A model generated the notes under the pieces. That model saw nothing but the letters and a program-made list of their open reading frames with translations, had not been told where the DNA came from and did not search any database. A program made the translations under genes and the position numbers. From the NCBI RefSeq assembly GCF_007830635.1, contig NZ_VLLA01000007.1, positions 62,001 through 126,000 on the forward strand: 64,000 nt of DNA, in the 5' to 3' direction. The DNA is from Bradyrhizobium huanghuaihaiense (lineage in GTDB: Bacteria; Pseudomonadota; Alphaproteobacteria; Rhizobiales; Xanthobacteraceae). Shown piece after piece: positions 29,039 to 42,509 of this stretch. Each line of letters starts with the position of its first letter. Within the stretch, counting starts at the first letter, position 1.

Positions 29039-30016
29039 TCACACCACATCGTCCGGCGCCAGCGCGCAGCCATTGTCGGGATGCGTCTCCACCTGAAGCG
29101 TGGTGTGCCCGATGCGGAAGGACTCCTTCAGCATCCGCGCGGTCTCCATCAGGAACGCATCGCCGGCGCCACCTGGCATGACGAGGTGACACGTCAACGC
29201 CGTCTCGGTGGTCGAGATCGGCCAGACGTGGAGGTCGTGGATGGCAGAGACGCCGGGCCGCTCCAGCAGGAAGAGCTTGATCGCGGCAAGGTCCGTGCCC
29301 TTGGGGGCGGCCGCCATCGACATGTCGATCGAGCCGCGCAAGAGGCTGGTCGTGCTCCAGAGGATGGTGGCGCAGATGACGAGGCTGGTGACGGGATCGA
29401 GCCAGAGCCAGCCGGTCCAGATGATCAGCGCCGCCGAGACCACGACGCCGAGCGAGACGGCGGCATCCGCCGCCATGTGCAGGTACGCGCCTTCGATGTT
29501 GATGTCGTCCTTGCGGCCGCGTGCGAACAGCAAGGCGGTGAAACCGTTGATGAGGATGCCGATGCCGGCGACCACCATCACGGTGACGCCAGCGATCGGC
29601 TCGGGCTGGCGCAGGCGCAGAATTGCCTCCCAGCCGATCGCGCCGGTCGCAACCAGCAGCAACACCGCATTGGCCAGCGCTGCCAGGATGGTGGAGGCGC
29701 GCAGGCCGTAGGTGAAGCGGCCGCTCGGCGCGCGCTTTGCCGCAACCGATGCCCCCCAGGCCACGACCAGGCCCAGTACGTCGGACAGGTTGTGGCCGGC
29801 ATCCGCGAGCAGGGCGGTGGAGTTGCCGATATAGCCATAGACGGCCTCGGCCACGACCAGCGCGGTATTGAGGGTAATGCCGATCGCGAACGCCCTGCCG
29901 AAGCTGGCGGGCGCATGGACATGTGCGTGGCCAAGACCATGATCGTGGTCGTGACCATGGCCGTGATCATGCGAATGGCCGGCATGGTCATGATGGTGAT
30001 GGTCGTGGTTGCCCAA
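29039..30016 (-). CDS. Cation diffusion facilitator (CzcD/DmeF-type) metal exporter with His-rich N-terminus
   Basis: 325 residues. The first ~33 residues are almost entirely His, Asp and Gly, a cytoplasmic metal-capture tail. Six membrane helices follow, with LLADAGHNLSDVLGL in helix 2 (HxxxD-type site), then a C-terminal cytoplasmic domain (HDLHVWPISTTETALTCH). CDF proteins export Zn, Co, Cd or Ni by proton antiport to the periplasm, from where the CzcCBA pump can remove them. It begins two bases after the czcA-like stop and is the last gene of that operon. Confidence 0.93.
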   Translation of the reverse strand: MGNHDHHHHDHAGHSHDHGHGHDHDHGLGHAHVHAPASFGRAFAIGITLNTALVVAEAVYGYIGNSTALLADAGHNLSDVLGLVVAWGASVAAKRAPSGRFTYGLRASTILAALANAVLLLVATGAIGWEAILRLRQPEPIAGVTVMVVAGIGILINGFTALLFARGRKDDINIEGAYLHMAADAAVSLGVVVSAALIIWTGWLWLDPVTSLVICATILWSTTSLLRGSIDMSMAAAPKGTDLAAIKLFLLERPGVSAIHDLHVWPISTTETALTCHLVMPGGAGDAFLMETARMLKESFRIGHTTLQVETHPDNGCALAPDDVV

Positions 30017-30018
30017 AC

Positions 30019-34197
<4,179 letters not shown>

Positions 34198-34201
<4 letters not shown>

Positions 34202-35472
34202 CGCGCGCTCTCCCGGGCAAGCGCAAAGGGATTGCCGACGAGACCTTCAATGGTCGCAACGCCAGCGTGGAAATTCTGCTGCGCTTCCTGCTCGCGCAGT
34301 CGCGCCTGCGTGACGCTCGCCTGCGCATCGAGCACTTCGAGCAGGGTGAAGCGGCCCTGGCCGTAGCCTTGCGAGATCGCCTCGGACGCTTCGACGGCCT
34401 TGGGAATCGCGGTCTCGCGCAGCACCGCGAGCTCGCGCAGCGAGCCCTGCACCGAGTCATAGGCGCGGCCGGCAATCACGATCAGCGTGTTTCGGTTGGC
34501 CTCGCGCTCGGCTTTTGTCTTGGCGAGGCTCTCCTGCGCGGAGAGGATGTTGCCCTGGTTCTGGTCGAACACGGGGATCGGCACCGAAACGGTGAGGCGC
34601 ACCGCGTCGTCATTGCTCTCGTTGAAGTGACGCCAGCCGGCCGCGATCCGCACGTCCGGATAGGGTTTGAGCCGCGCGATCAGCAGCTCGGCGTTGCGCT
34701 GAGCATAGACCGCGGTCCAGCGCACCAGCTGCGGATTGGCGTCGATGGCGGCAACCACCGACTGGAACGTCGGCGGACGTCCCGTGGTGTCGAGCCGGCC
34801 GGAGACCTCGCCGAATTTCGCCCCGGGATCGCCCATCAGCACCGCAAGCTCGCGCCGGGCGCTCGCCAGCGTCGCCTTGAGGCGCTCGCGGTCGGCCTTC
34901 ACCAGCGCGGAGGCGACCTCGGCGCGGCCGGTCTCGGCCGGCGAGGAGGCGCCGGCCTCGACGCGGCGGCGCAGCAGCGGCGTCAGCCGGTCGATCGCGT
35001 CGATCTGCTCGTCGAGGATCTGAATCCGCCGCTGCGCGCCGAGCACGCTGAGGAAGGCGATGGCGGTCTCCGACAGCACTTCCAGCCTGACGGCCTTGCG
35101 CTGGATCGCGGCGACCTCGATGCCGGCCTGGCCGGCGGCGATCCTGGCGTCGCGCTTGCCGAACAGCTCGAAGGCCTGGCTGATCTGGAGCGTGGTCTCG
35201 GCCGATTTGGTGCCGCGATAGATGCCGGAGCCGAACGAGTTGTCCTGCTCGTAGGACAGTTCCGGATTGAGCAGCGCGCCGGCCTGGATGCGCTGGCCGG
35301 TGGCGATGCCGACATCACGCTCCGCCGCCGTCAGGCGCGGGCTCGCGGCCAGCGCGCGCGAGAGCGCCGCGCGCATGGTCAGCGTTTGGGCGTATGACGT
35401 CAGCGCCAGGGGCGGGCTGATGAGAATAGCCAGCGCGCACGCGATGCGCGCGGCCGTTCGTCTGCGAAACAT
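34198..35472 (-). CDS. CzcC/TolC-type outer-membrane efflux channel
   Basis: 424 residues with a signal peptide (about 1-28, ending TSYAQ) and two repeats of the outer-membrane efflux protein fold, with conserved ALLNPELSYEQ and RYTLLEVLDAQ-like segments (here GRFTLLEVLDAQASV). It forms the trimeric channel for the adaptor and pump encoded downstream. It is the only outer-membrane factor in the metal island, so it may also serve the Cus-type pump at 36034. It ends with an ATGA overlap. Confidence 0.92.
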
Positions 35473-35527
35473 GAAAAAGACCCGTGAAGGAGAACCGATG
35501 GGCGCGCGTAGCGCCCGGCTGATCCGT

Positions 35528-35893
35528 TCAGGTCAGGTGTTTTGGAGGCGGGGAATCGGTATCGGGCGCGATGCCGGCGAGCGCCGGCTGCCGCTGTTGG
35601 ACCGGCGGGGCCATCACATCGATTGTGGCGTCCGACTGCATCGGCTGTAGGACAGCGACGGAGAAGCAGCCGTGGCAGTGATGGCCGGCAAACGCCTTGT
35701 GGTCGCCATGGCCGGCCGCGCCCTCGTCGAGGATCGAGGCGATCTCCGAGCCGCCGGAGGGGCTGGTCACATCGATGTCGTGGGCGCCATGGAGCGCGCC
35801 CGAGAGCAGATACAGGACCGCGACGACCACAGCCACGAGCCCGCGCCAGTTGCGCGTGGAGCTCAGTCTGAAGGGCCGGCGGTTCGGGAGCAC
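35528..35893 (-). CDS. Small membrane-anchored His/Cys-containing protein leading the czc operon
   Basis: 121 residues starting at GTG. One membrane helix or signal segment (about 17-35) precedes a short periplasmic region with GHGDHKAFAGHHCHGC, a probable metal-binding patch. I cannot name the family with certainty; similar small proteins head czc/cus operons in rhizobia and may sense or hand over metal. The gap to czcC is 55 bases. No MerR, ArsR or two-component regulator gene is visible near this operon. Confidence 0.65.
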   Translation of the reverse strand: MLPNRRPFRLSSTRNWRGLVAVVVAVLYLLSGALHGAHDIDVTSPSGGSEIASILDEGAAGHGDHKAFAGHHCHGCFSVAVLQPMQSDATIDVMAPPVQQRQPALAGIAPDTDSPPPKHLT

Positions 35894-36033
35894 GAATTCA
35901 CTCTTGCTGTCGGTCCGGCTGGCCTAGCATGGCAGCGGGAACAGTGTCGACCCGCAATAGTGTTACGTGTGGGGAACTCAACGTCGCAGCCGAGTCTTCG
36001 TGCGACTGCGACCGGCTCGCAACATGTGCGAGC

Positions 36034-39000
36034 TCATTCGGCGGCCTCCTGAATTTGCTTCGGCGCGACAACCGCGTCGCCCGAACGCAGCCCGAAACCC
36101 TTCACCAGGGCGAAGATGGCGGGGATCACGATCAGCGTCAGCAGCGTCGACGAGATCATGCCGCCGATCATGGGCACGGCGATACGCTGCATGATCTCCG
36201 ATCCCGTTCCGCTGCTCCACATGATCGGCAGCAGGCCGGCCATGATCGCAACCACCGTCATCATCTTCGGGCGGACGCGTTCGACGGCGCCTTCCATGAT
36301 GGCCTCATTGAGATCGGCGCGGGTCAGGGCGCGGCCTGCATGCGCGCAGCGCGCCTTGGTCTCGGCGAGGGCCTGGTTGAGATAGATCAGCATCACCACG
36401 CCGGTTTCGGCCGCCACGCCCGCGAGCGCGATGAAGCCGACGGCGACCGCGACCGACAGGTTGAAGCCGAGCCACCACATCAGCCACAGTCCGCCGACGA
36501 GCGCGAAGGGCAGCGACAGCATCACGATCATGGTCTCGGTGATCGAGCGGAAGTTGAGATAGAGCAGCAGGAAGATGATCAGCAGCGTCACCGGCACCAC
36601 GATCTTCAGCCGCGCCGTGGCGCGTTCCAGATATTCGTATTGTCCGCTCCAGACCACGTAATAGCCGGGCGGGAACGGGACGCTCGCCTGCACGGCGGCC
36701 CGCGCGTCGGCGACATAGCCGCCGAGGTCACGGTCGCGGATGTCGACATAGATATAGGTGGCAAGCTGTCCGTTCTCGGTCCGGATCGAGGTCGGCCCGC
36801 GCGCCGGCGTGACGCTGGCGACCTCGCCGAGCGGGACGGCGCCGCCGCCCGGCATCGGCACCAGGATGTCGCTGGCGATCGCCTTCGGATTGTCGCGCAG
36901 GTCGCGCGGGTAGCGCATGTTGACGGTGAAGCGCTGCCGGCCCTCGACCGTCGTCGTCACGGTCTGGCCGCCGAGCGCGGTGGCGATCGTGTCCTGCACG
37001 TCCTGCACCGCGATGCCGTAGCGCGACAGCGCCTCGCGGTCCGGCGTGATCTCGAGATAGTAGCCGCCGAGGCTCCGCTCGGCGTAGGCCGAGGACGTGC
37101 CCGGCACGGCCTTGAGCACCTGCTCGATCTGCCGGGCCAGCCTGTCGATCCCGACGAGGTCGGTGCCGATGACCTTGATGCCCACGGGCGTGCGGATGCC
37201 GGTCGAGAGCATGTCGATGCGCGCCTTGATCGGCATGGTCCAGGCGTTGGAGACGCCGGGAAATTGCAGCGCCTTGTCCATCTCGGCGATCAGGCTGTCG
37301 ATCGTCACCCCAGCGCGCCATTGCTCCTTCGGCTTGAGGTCGACGATGGTCTCGAACATCTCCGACGGTGCCGGATCGGTCGCGGTGGCGGCGCGGCCGG
37401 CCTTGCCGTAGACCGAGGCGACTTCCGGAAACGAGCGGATGATCCGGTCCTGGGTCTGCATCAGCTCGGCCGCCTTGGTCACGGAAATACCGGGCAGCGT
37501 CGTCGGCATGTAGAGCAGGGTGCCTTCGTTGAGGTTCGGCATGAACTCGGAGCCGAGCCGGCCGGCCGGCCAGACCGAGGCGGCGAGCACGCCGAGCGCG
37601 AGCAGGATCACCGGGATCCGCGCCCGCAGCACGCCTGAGATCACCGGCCGGTAGATCCAGATCAGGAAGCGGTTGATCGGGTTCCTGTGCTCCGGGATGA
37701 TCCGGCCGCGAACGAAGATCACCATCAGCGCCGGCACCAGCGTCACCGACAGCAAAGCCGCCGCCGCCATCGCAAAGGTCTTGGTGAAGGCGAGCGGGCT
37801 GAACAGCCGTCCCTCCTGCGATTCCAGCGTGAAGATCGGCATGAACGAGACGGTGATGATCAGGAGGCTGAAGAACAGGGCGGGGCCGACTTCCGCCGCG
37901 GCCTCGATCAGGATCGTTACCCGCGATTGGCCGGGTTCGGCGCGCTCGAGATGCTTGTGCGCGTTCTCGATCATGACGATGGCGGCGTCGATCATGGCGC
38001 CGATCGCGATCGCGATGCCGCCGAGGCTCATGATGTTGGAGCCGATTCCGAGCAGCTTCATCGCCCCGAAGGCCATGAGAACGCCGACCGGGAGCATCAG
38101 GATGGCGACCAGCGCGCTGCGGACATGCAGCAGGAACACGATGCAGACCAGCGCCACCACGATGCTCTCCTCGAGCAGCGTGTGCCGGAGCGTGTCGATC
38201 GCGGCCTTGATGAGGTTGGAGCGGTCGTAGACCGGGACGATCTCGACTGATTTCGGCAGGCTGGTCGCGATCTCCCTGAACCGCTTCTTGACGCTCTCGA
38301 TCACGTCGAGCGCGTTCATGCCGAAGCGCTGCAGCACGATGCCGCTCGCCACCTCGCCCTCGCCGTTGAGCTCGGCGATGCCGCGCCGCTCGTCCGGCCC
38401 GAGCTCGACGCGGGCGACGTCGCGCAGCTTGACCGGCGTTCCGTTGCTCGTCTTCAGCACGATGTTGCCGAGGTCGTTGATGGACTTGATGTAGCCCTTT
38501 CCACGGATCACGTACTCGAACTCGGAGAGCTCGACGGTCCGCCCGCCCACGTCGGCGTTGCTGGCGCGGATCGCGTCCCGCATCTTCTGCATGGTGATGC
38601 CGAGGTCGCGCATCCGCTGCGGATCGAGGATCACGTTGTACTGCTTGACGAAGCCGCCGACGCTCGCCACCTCGGCGACGCCTTCGGCCTTGGCCAACGC
38701 GAACTTCAGATTCCAATCCTGGATCGTACGCGTGTCGGCGAGATTCAATTCCTTCGACATGACGGCGTACTGGTAGACCCAGCCGACACCTGTCGCGTCC
38801 GGACCGATGGTCGGCGTTACCCCGGCGGGAATGCGCGAGGTCGCGGCGTTGAGGAATTCGAGCACGCGCGAGCGCGCCCAGTAGATGTCCGTGCCGTCCT
38901 CGAAGATGACGTAGACGAAGGAGACGCCGAAGAACGAAAAACCGCGCACGACCTTCGATTTCGGCACCGTCAGCATCGCGGTGGTGAGCGGGTAGGTCAC

Positions 39001-39192
39001 CTGGTCCTCGATGACCTGCGGTGCCTGGCCGGGATACTCCGTGTAGACGATGACCTGGGTGTCGGAGAGGTCCGGAATGGCGTCGAGCGGCAGATGGACA
39101 AGCGCGTAGACGCCGGCCGCCGCGGCGAAACCGGCGCCGAACAGCACCAGCAGCAGATTGCGGGCCGACCAGGCGATCAGGCGGGCGATCAT
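36034..39192 (-). CDS. CusA-type heavy-metal RND efflux pump (monovalent Cu/Ag)
   Basis: 1052 residues. The helix-4 motif GAMIDAAIVMIEN follows the Cus pattern (Ala-Asp-Glu) rather than the Czc one, and the porter segment LNEGTLLYMPTTLPG has the Met position used by CusA for Cu(I)/Ag(I). It would take copper from the periplasm or cytoplasm to an outer channel. The start ATG overlaps the adaptor stop (ATGA). No cusC-like gene accompanies it. Cu/Ag specificity is inferred from motifs. Confidence 0.92.
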   Translation of the reverse strand: MIARLIAWSARNLLLVLFGAGFAAAAGVYALVHLPLDAIPDLSDTQVIVYTEYPGQAPQVIEDQVTYPLTTAMLTVPKSKVVRGFSFFGVSFVYVIFEDGTDIYWARSRVLEFLNAATSRIPAGVTPTIGPDATGVGWVYQYAVMSKELNLADTRTIQDWNLKFALAKAEGVAEVASVGGFVKQYNVILDPQRMRDLGITMQKMRDAIRASNADVGGRTVELSEFEYVIRGKGYIKSINDLGNIVLKTSNGTPVKLRDVARVELGPDERRGIAELNGEGEVASGIVLQRFGMNALDVIESVKKRFREIATSLPKSVEIVPVYDRSNLIKAAIDTLRHTLLEESIVVALVCIVFLLHVRSALVAILMLPVGVLMAFGAMKLLGIGSNIMSLGGIAIAIGAMIDAAIVMIENAHKHLERAEPGQSRVTILIEAAAEVGPALFFSLLIITVSFMPIFTLESQEGRLFSPLAFTKTFAMAAAALLSVTLVPALMVIFVRGRIIPEHRNPINRFLIWIYRPVISGVLRARIPVILLALGVLAASVWPAGRLGSEFMPNLNEGTLLYMPTTLPGISVTKAAELMQTQDRIIRSFPEVASVYGKAGRAATATDPAPSEMFETIVDLKPKEQWRAGVTIDSLIAEMDKALQFPGVSNAWTMPIKARIDMLSTGIRTPVGIKVIGTDLVGIDRLARQIEQVLKAVPGTSSAYAERSLGGYYLEITPDREALSRYGIAVQDVQDTIATALGGQTVTTTVEGRQRFTVNMRYPRDLRDNPKAIASDILVPMPGGGAVPLGEVASVTPARGPTSIRTENGQLATYIYVDIRDRDLGGYVADARAAVQASVPFPPGYYVVWSGQYEYLERATARLKIVVPVTLLIIFLLLYLNFRSITETMIVMLSLPFALVGGLWLMWWLGFNLSVAVAVGFIALAGVAAETGVVMLIYLNQALAETKARCAHAGRALTRADLNEAIMEGAVERVRPKMMTVVAIMAGLLPIMWSSGTGSEIMQRIAVPMIGGMISSTLLTLIVIPAIFALVKGFGLRSGDAVVAPKQIQEAAE

Positions 39193-40619
39193 TGCTGGGC
39201 TCCTTCGGCAAAGCCCTTGAGCGCCGCCTTCAGGTTGCTCTCCGCGTCGATCAGGAAGTTGGCGGACACGACGACGGGCTCGCCATCGGCGACACCCTGC
39301 CTGACCTCCACGTATCCCGAGCCGCGATGGCCGGTCTTGACCTCCCGCGGCTCGAACCGGCCCTGTCCTTTGTCGACGAAGACGGCCTGCCGACTGCCGG
39401 TATCCATCACCGCGCTCTCTGGGACGGTCAGGACCGGCTCGCCCGTCCCGGTGTCGATCTCGGCGTCGACGTACATGTCGTGCAGCAGCGCGAGGTCTGG
39501 GTTCGGCAATTCGACGCGGATGCGCGCGGTTCGGGTTTCCTTGTTGATCTCGGGATAGATCACTTCGACCTTCCCCGAGAATTCGCGGCCCGGAAAACTC
39601 CGGGCCCGCACGGTAGCCCACTGACCTTTGGAGATCATGCCCAGATCGCGTTCCGCTACGTCGATCAACGCCCACATCACCGAGTGATCCGCGATCCGGA
39701 ACAGCACGCCGCCCGGCTGCACGCGCATTCCCTCGATCGCGCTACGCTCCAGGACGATGCCATCGCGTGGCGCAGTCCACTCGACGGAGGTCGGCACGTT
39801 CCGGCTTTTCTCGATCGCCGCTATGGCGGCTTCCGGTACGTCGAGGTTGATCAGTCGCTGACGGGAGCCGCGGCCGTAGGCCTGGTCACCGCCCGTCGTC
39901 TTGGACGTGATGGTGGCGAGATATTCGGCGGCTGCCGTCGCGACGGCGGGGCTGTAGATCTCCATCAAAGGCTGCCCCTTCACGACGTGGGAGCCGGTCG
40001 TCACGTTGGCGACTTTCAGGATGAAGCTTTCGGACCGCATCGAGATGACGGAGACTCGCCGCTCGTCGAGTTGAATGACGCCGGGGGCACGGACCTTCGT
40101 GCGGATCGTGCGGAGCGCTGCGGGCTCGGACCTGACGCCCGTACGCTGGATCCTGCCCGGAGATAGCCGGACGGAACCGTCGTCGCTATCGTCGCCTTCG
40201 TAGACAGGGATGTAGTCCATCCCCATCGAGTCCTTCTTCGGCACCGGCGAGGTGTCCGGCAGGCCCATCGGGTTGCGGTAATATTTGATCTTGCGATCGC
40301 CCTTATGCTCGGCCTTGGGCTCAGTCTTGGGCTCGGCCGCCGTCATCTCCGCGGGCTGCTCGGGCTCGTCGAAGCTGATGTCCGCGCCCGCGGGGATCGC
40401 ACGATAGTCGCGGCCGTCCTTGGTCTTCTTCGGGGTCAGCGAATAGAGCGGCTTGCCATCCGGGTCCTGGTAATAAATCGGGGCAGCCGTATCCGCAGCG
40501 TTTGCCGCGGATACGATGGAGCTGTCACTCGGCTGCTGTCGCAGCAGCCCCGCGAACGGCATGATACCTGCCGTGGCGAGGATCGCAGCGGCAGCGCCGA
40601 TGAGGAGGCGGCGGGTCAT
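39189..40619 (-). CDS. CusB-type periplasmic adaptor with two heavy-metal-binding segments
   Basis: 476 residues. After a signal segment (about 1-43) come two related stretches: residues 48-76 (IYYQDPDGKPLYSLTPKK) and 111-140 (KYYRNPMGLPDTSPVPKKDS, followed by MGMDY). The second is the usual heavy-metal-binding domain of CusB-like adaptors; the first looks like a diverged copy lacking the Met residues. Barrel-sandwich, hairpin and beta-barrel domains follow. ATGA overlaps occur at both ends, so it is coupled to the FixH-like and cusA genes. Confidence 0.92.
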   Translation of the reverse strand: MTRRLLIGAAAAILATAGIMPFAGLLRQQPSDSSIVSAANAADTAAPIYYQDPDGKPLYSLTPKKTKDGRDYRAIPAGADISFDEPEQPAEMTAAEPKTEPKAEHKGDRKIKYYRNPMGLPDTSPVPKKDSMGMDYIPVYEGDDSDDGSVRLSPGRIQRTGVRSEPAALRTIRTKVRAPGVIQLDERRVSVISMRSESFILKVANVTTGSHVVKGQPLMEIYSPAVATAAAEYLATITSKTTGGDQAYGRGSRQRLINLDVPEAAIAAIEKSRNVPTSVEWTAPRDGIVLERSAIEGMRVQPGGVLFRIADHSVMWALIDVAERDLGMISKGQWATVRARSFPGREFSGKVEVIYPEINKETRTARIRVELPNPDLALLHDMYVDAEIDTGTGEPVLTVPESAVMDTGSRQAVFVDKGQGRFEPREVKTGHRGSGYVEVRQGVADGEPVVVSANFLIDAESNLKAALKGFAEGAQQ

Positions 40620-41014
40620 TTCTCGGCCGTGACGACGAGCTTGTTCTCGACCGTTCCGGTTTCGCCTTGCACCTTGGCGCCGAGCGAGAGCTGCCAGCGC
40701 CCGGCCATGCCGAAGGTCGCCTTGAACCGATAGGTGCCGGGTTCGGTGCCCGGCATCGCGGTGACCTTGGTGGCCATCTCCTGCATGCCGTCGGGCGCCA
40801 TGTCGAGCCGGCTGGCGAAGATCACTGCGTCGGGCACCGTCTTGCCGGTGCTCTTGTCGACCAGCCGCACCGTCACGACGCGATCGGCGCCGGCCTTGAC
40901 GGTCGGCTGCACGAGCTGGAATTCGTAGTTCTTGATCTCGGCGCGCGCGGCAGTCGCGAGAGTAGAGGCGATCAGCGCGGCCACGGCGGCACGCGCGAAG
41001 TTGGACGTTGTCAT
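40616..41014 (-). CDS. FixH/YtkA-like periplasmic protein of the cus operon
   Basis: 132 residues with a signal peptide (about 1-25, ending ARA). The domain is an immunoglobulin-like FixH/YtkA fold, with DAVIFASRLDMAPDGM, a Met-containing strand, and GTYRFKATFGMAGRWQLSL. Such proteins appear with copper transport and oxidase-assembly genes and may chaperone copper in the periplasm. It is translationally coupled to the CusB-like gene and is the first gene of the tight three-gene run. Confidence 0.8.
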   Translation of the reverse strand: MTTSNFARAAVAALIASTLATAARAEIKNYEFQLVQPTVKAGADRVVTVRLVDKSTGKTVPDAVIFASRLDMAPDGMQEMATKVTAMPGTEPGTYRFKATFGMAGRWQLSLGAKVQGETGTVENKLVVTAEK

Positions 41015-41129
41015 GATTTCAATTCCTCGATGGGTCTGATGGAGCCGCGCGCAGCGACGTGTTGCGAGACGGCAGGCAGCGATGCACGCCGCTTCCGGCG
41101 CGCATGTTCACCAGGCGCCTGGGCGCCTG

Positions 41130-41489
41130 TCAGACGATCGATCGAGGTGGGTGATCCGGAGGTGGGCGGGTGAGGCCGTCGACGAGGGCATCATCGAGCG
41201 GCCGAAGCAGCGCGAGAGGACGGGCATAGCGGATTGCTGTCGCGATCGCAGGTCCCGCCTGCAACACCTTCAGCACGCACATCGCGAGGAGCGGACAGTC
41301 CTGGCATTGCTTGCTGTTCTGCTCGTCGGGGCAGCACGGCATGTCGGCCGACATGTCCTGCGCGTCGGTCATCTGCATGTCGCTCGCCATCAGAGGTTCC
41401 GCCGCTGCTGGTGTCACCAGCGGCGCAACCATCAGCCCCGCGGTCACGAGGACCGCGAGCACAAGCCTGAGGATGCGACGAGCAATCAT
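41130..41489 (-). CDS. Small secreted Cys/Met-rich protein of the metal island
   Basis: 119 residues. A signal segment (about 5-30) is followed by a Met/Asp-rich stretch and a cluster of Cys residues (MPCCPDEQNSKQCQDCPLLA, then MC), the type of composition expected for periplasmic metal binding. The C-terminus is Pro/Arg-rich. I do not recognise a characterised family. It lies 115 bases before the FixH-like gene on the same strand and may be cotranscribed with the cus genes. Confidence 0.65.
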   Translation of the reverse strand: MIARRILRLVLAVLVTAGLMVAPLVTPAAAEPLMASDMQMTDAQDMSADMPCCPDEQNSKQCQDCPLLAMCVLKVLQAGPAIATAIRYARPLALLRPLDDALVDGLTRPPPDHPPRSIV

Positions 41490-41583
41490 GGTGCGACACT
41501 CTCACGCGGGGGAGGCGCTGGAAAGTCCTCCGGTTCACAAATGCGCGAGCTAGGCGTCCTGTGGTTAAATTGTCTCAAACGAG

Positions 41584-42093
41584 TCAATCGATGGCTTCCT
41601 TGCCAACAAAACGCATGAACGGCGTCCGACCAGCCAGTCCAAACAGCACGACAGTATAAGGCTGGGGGTCCCCACCTTCCATTCCCGGCGACCCTATGGG
41701 CATGCCGGGCACAGCGAGCCCCGTAGCCTTCGGGCGTTCGGCCAGCAACCGCTGCACCGCCGACGCCGGGACGTGTCCCTCAATGAGGTAGCCGCTCACC
41801 TCTGCCGTATGGCACGCCGCTAGATCGGGTGGGACGCCCAGGCGCCTCCGCACGCTCGGGAGGTCAGAAGCATCCTCCGCTTCGACGGTGAACCCTGCGT
41901 CGCGCAAGTGTTGTACCCAACCAGAGCAACAGCCGCAGTTCGGATCCTTGTGAACCTTGATCACCGGTTCAGCAGCAAAAGCGGGGCGCGTCACCACTCC
42001 GAGTGTTGCACCAGCGATCAACCCCAGAAAGGATCGTCGCTCAAAACGGTCTGCGTCCTTTTTGACGCCTGCATGGACGCTTGGAATCATCAA
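41584..42093 (-). CDS. DUF411 metal-associated protein with twin-arginine-like signal
   Basis: 169 residues. An N-terminal ERRSFLGLIAG resembles a Tat signal, ending near RPAFAAE. The DUF411 domain has VHKDPNCGCCSGWVQHL with a CxCC cluster, a later ACHTAEV, and the conserved GLAVPGMPIGSPGME. DUF411 proteins co-occur with copper and other metal resistance genes; a metal-carrying role is inferred, not shown. A start a few codons downstream would still retain the signal. Confidence 0.88.
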   Translation of the reverse strand: MMIPSVHAGVKKDADRFERRSFLGLIAGATLGVVTRPAFAAEPVIKVHKDPNCGCCSGWVQHLRDAGFTVEAEDASDLPSVRRRLGVPPDLAACHTAEVSGYLIEGHVPASAVQRLLAERPKATGLAVPGMPIGSPGMEGGDPQPYTVVLFGLAGRTPFMRFVGKEAID

Positions 42094-42213
42094 ACGTGTC
42101 TCCCGTCGCAGTGAATTCGAACGCGAGGGATCGCCACCGTACTATTGCGCGATCCCACGCCGGACAAAGCGAATATAAGCCGCTCAAAGAACTAGTGGGA
42201 CTTGGGTCCTCCC

Positions 42214-42405
42214 TCATAGCGCCAGCCGGATGCACCGACGGGCGAACGCGGAGCTCAGGTCGCGTTGCGAGATACCTCCGCTAGATTGTGTGGCTTGCCT
42301 GGCCTCGCTCGGCCAATAGCTCCTGTCGGAAATGGTAGAGCCTGCCTGAGCGCTGGCGGAAAGGGCCACCAGAAGCGTGATTGCGAGAACGGTTTTCGTC
42401 AACAT
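42214..42405 (-). CDS. Small secreted protein, likely ECF sigma target, probably frameshifted at its end
   Basis: 63 residues. A signal peptide (about 1-22, ending ASAQAG) is followed by STISDRSYWPSEAR, a motif I associate with short secreted Bradyrhizobium proteins of unknown function. The tail RRCIRLAL looks out of character. A shift by one base near 42245 would instead give an ending GWRYEGGPKSH with a stop at 42192, closer to what I recall of such proteins. The ECF-type promoter at 42460 lies about 55 bases before the ATG. Confidence 0.6.
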   Translation of the reverse strand: MLTKTVLAITLLVALSASAQAGSTISDRSYWPSEARQATQSSGGISQRDLSSAFARRCIRLAL

Positions 42406-42459
42406 AGTTCCGGCTCCATCATTTTTCTGAAACGCATTCATTGCGCTTCTACTGAGGAG

Positions 42460-42485
42460 TTCGGAGCCGTCCGTCCGGCGGTTAC
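42460..42485 (-). promoter_or_regulatory. ECF (SigF/EcfF-type) promoter, GTAACC-N16-CGAA
   Basis: On the minus strand GTAACC, 16 bases, then CGAAC, matching exactly in sequence and spacing the motif before the sigma gene itself (43723-43748). It is positioned to drive the small secreted protein gene and lies just after the anti-sigma stop. Confidence 0.75.
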
Positions 42486-42509
42486 AAGCTCACGCCGACG
42501 TGAGATCTG

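Noticed and set aside
42214..42405. Bufferin-type copper RiPP precursor as the ECF sigma target
   Set aside because: Such precursors carry several Cys and are followed by MNIO (DUF692) and DUF2063 genes. This protein has one Cys and no such neighbours.
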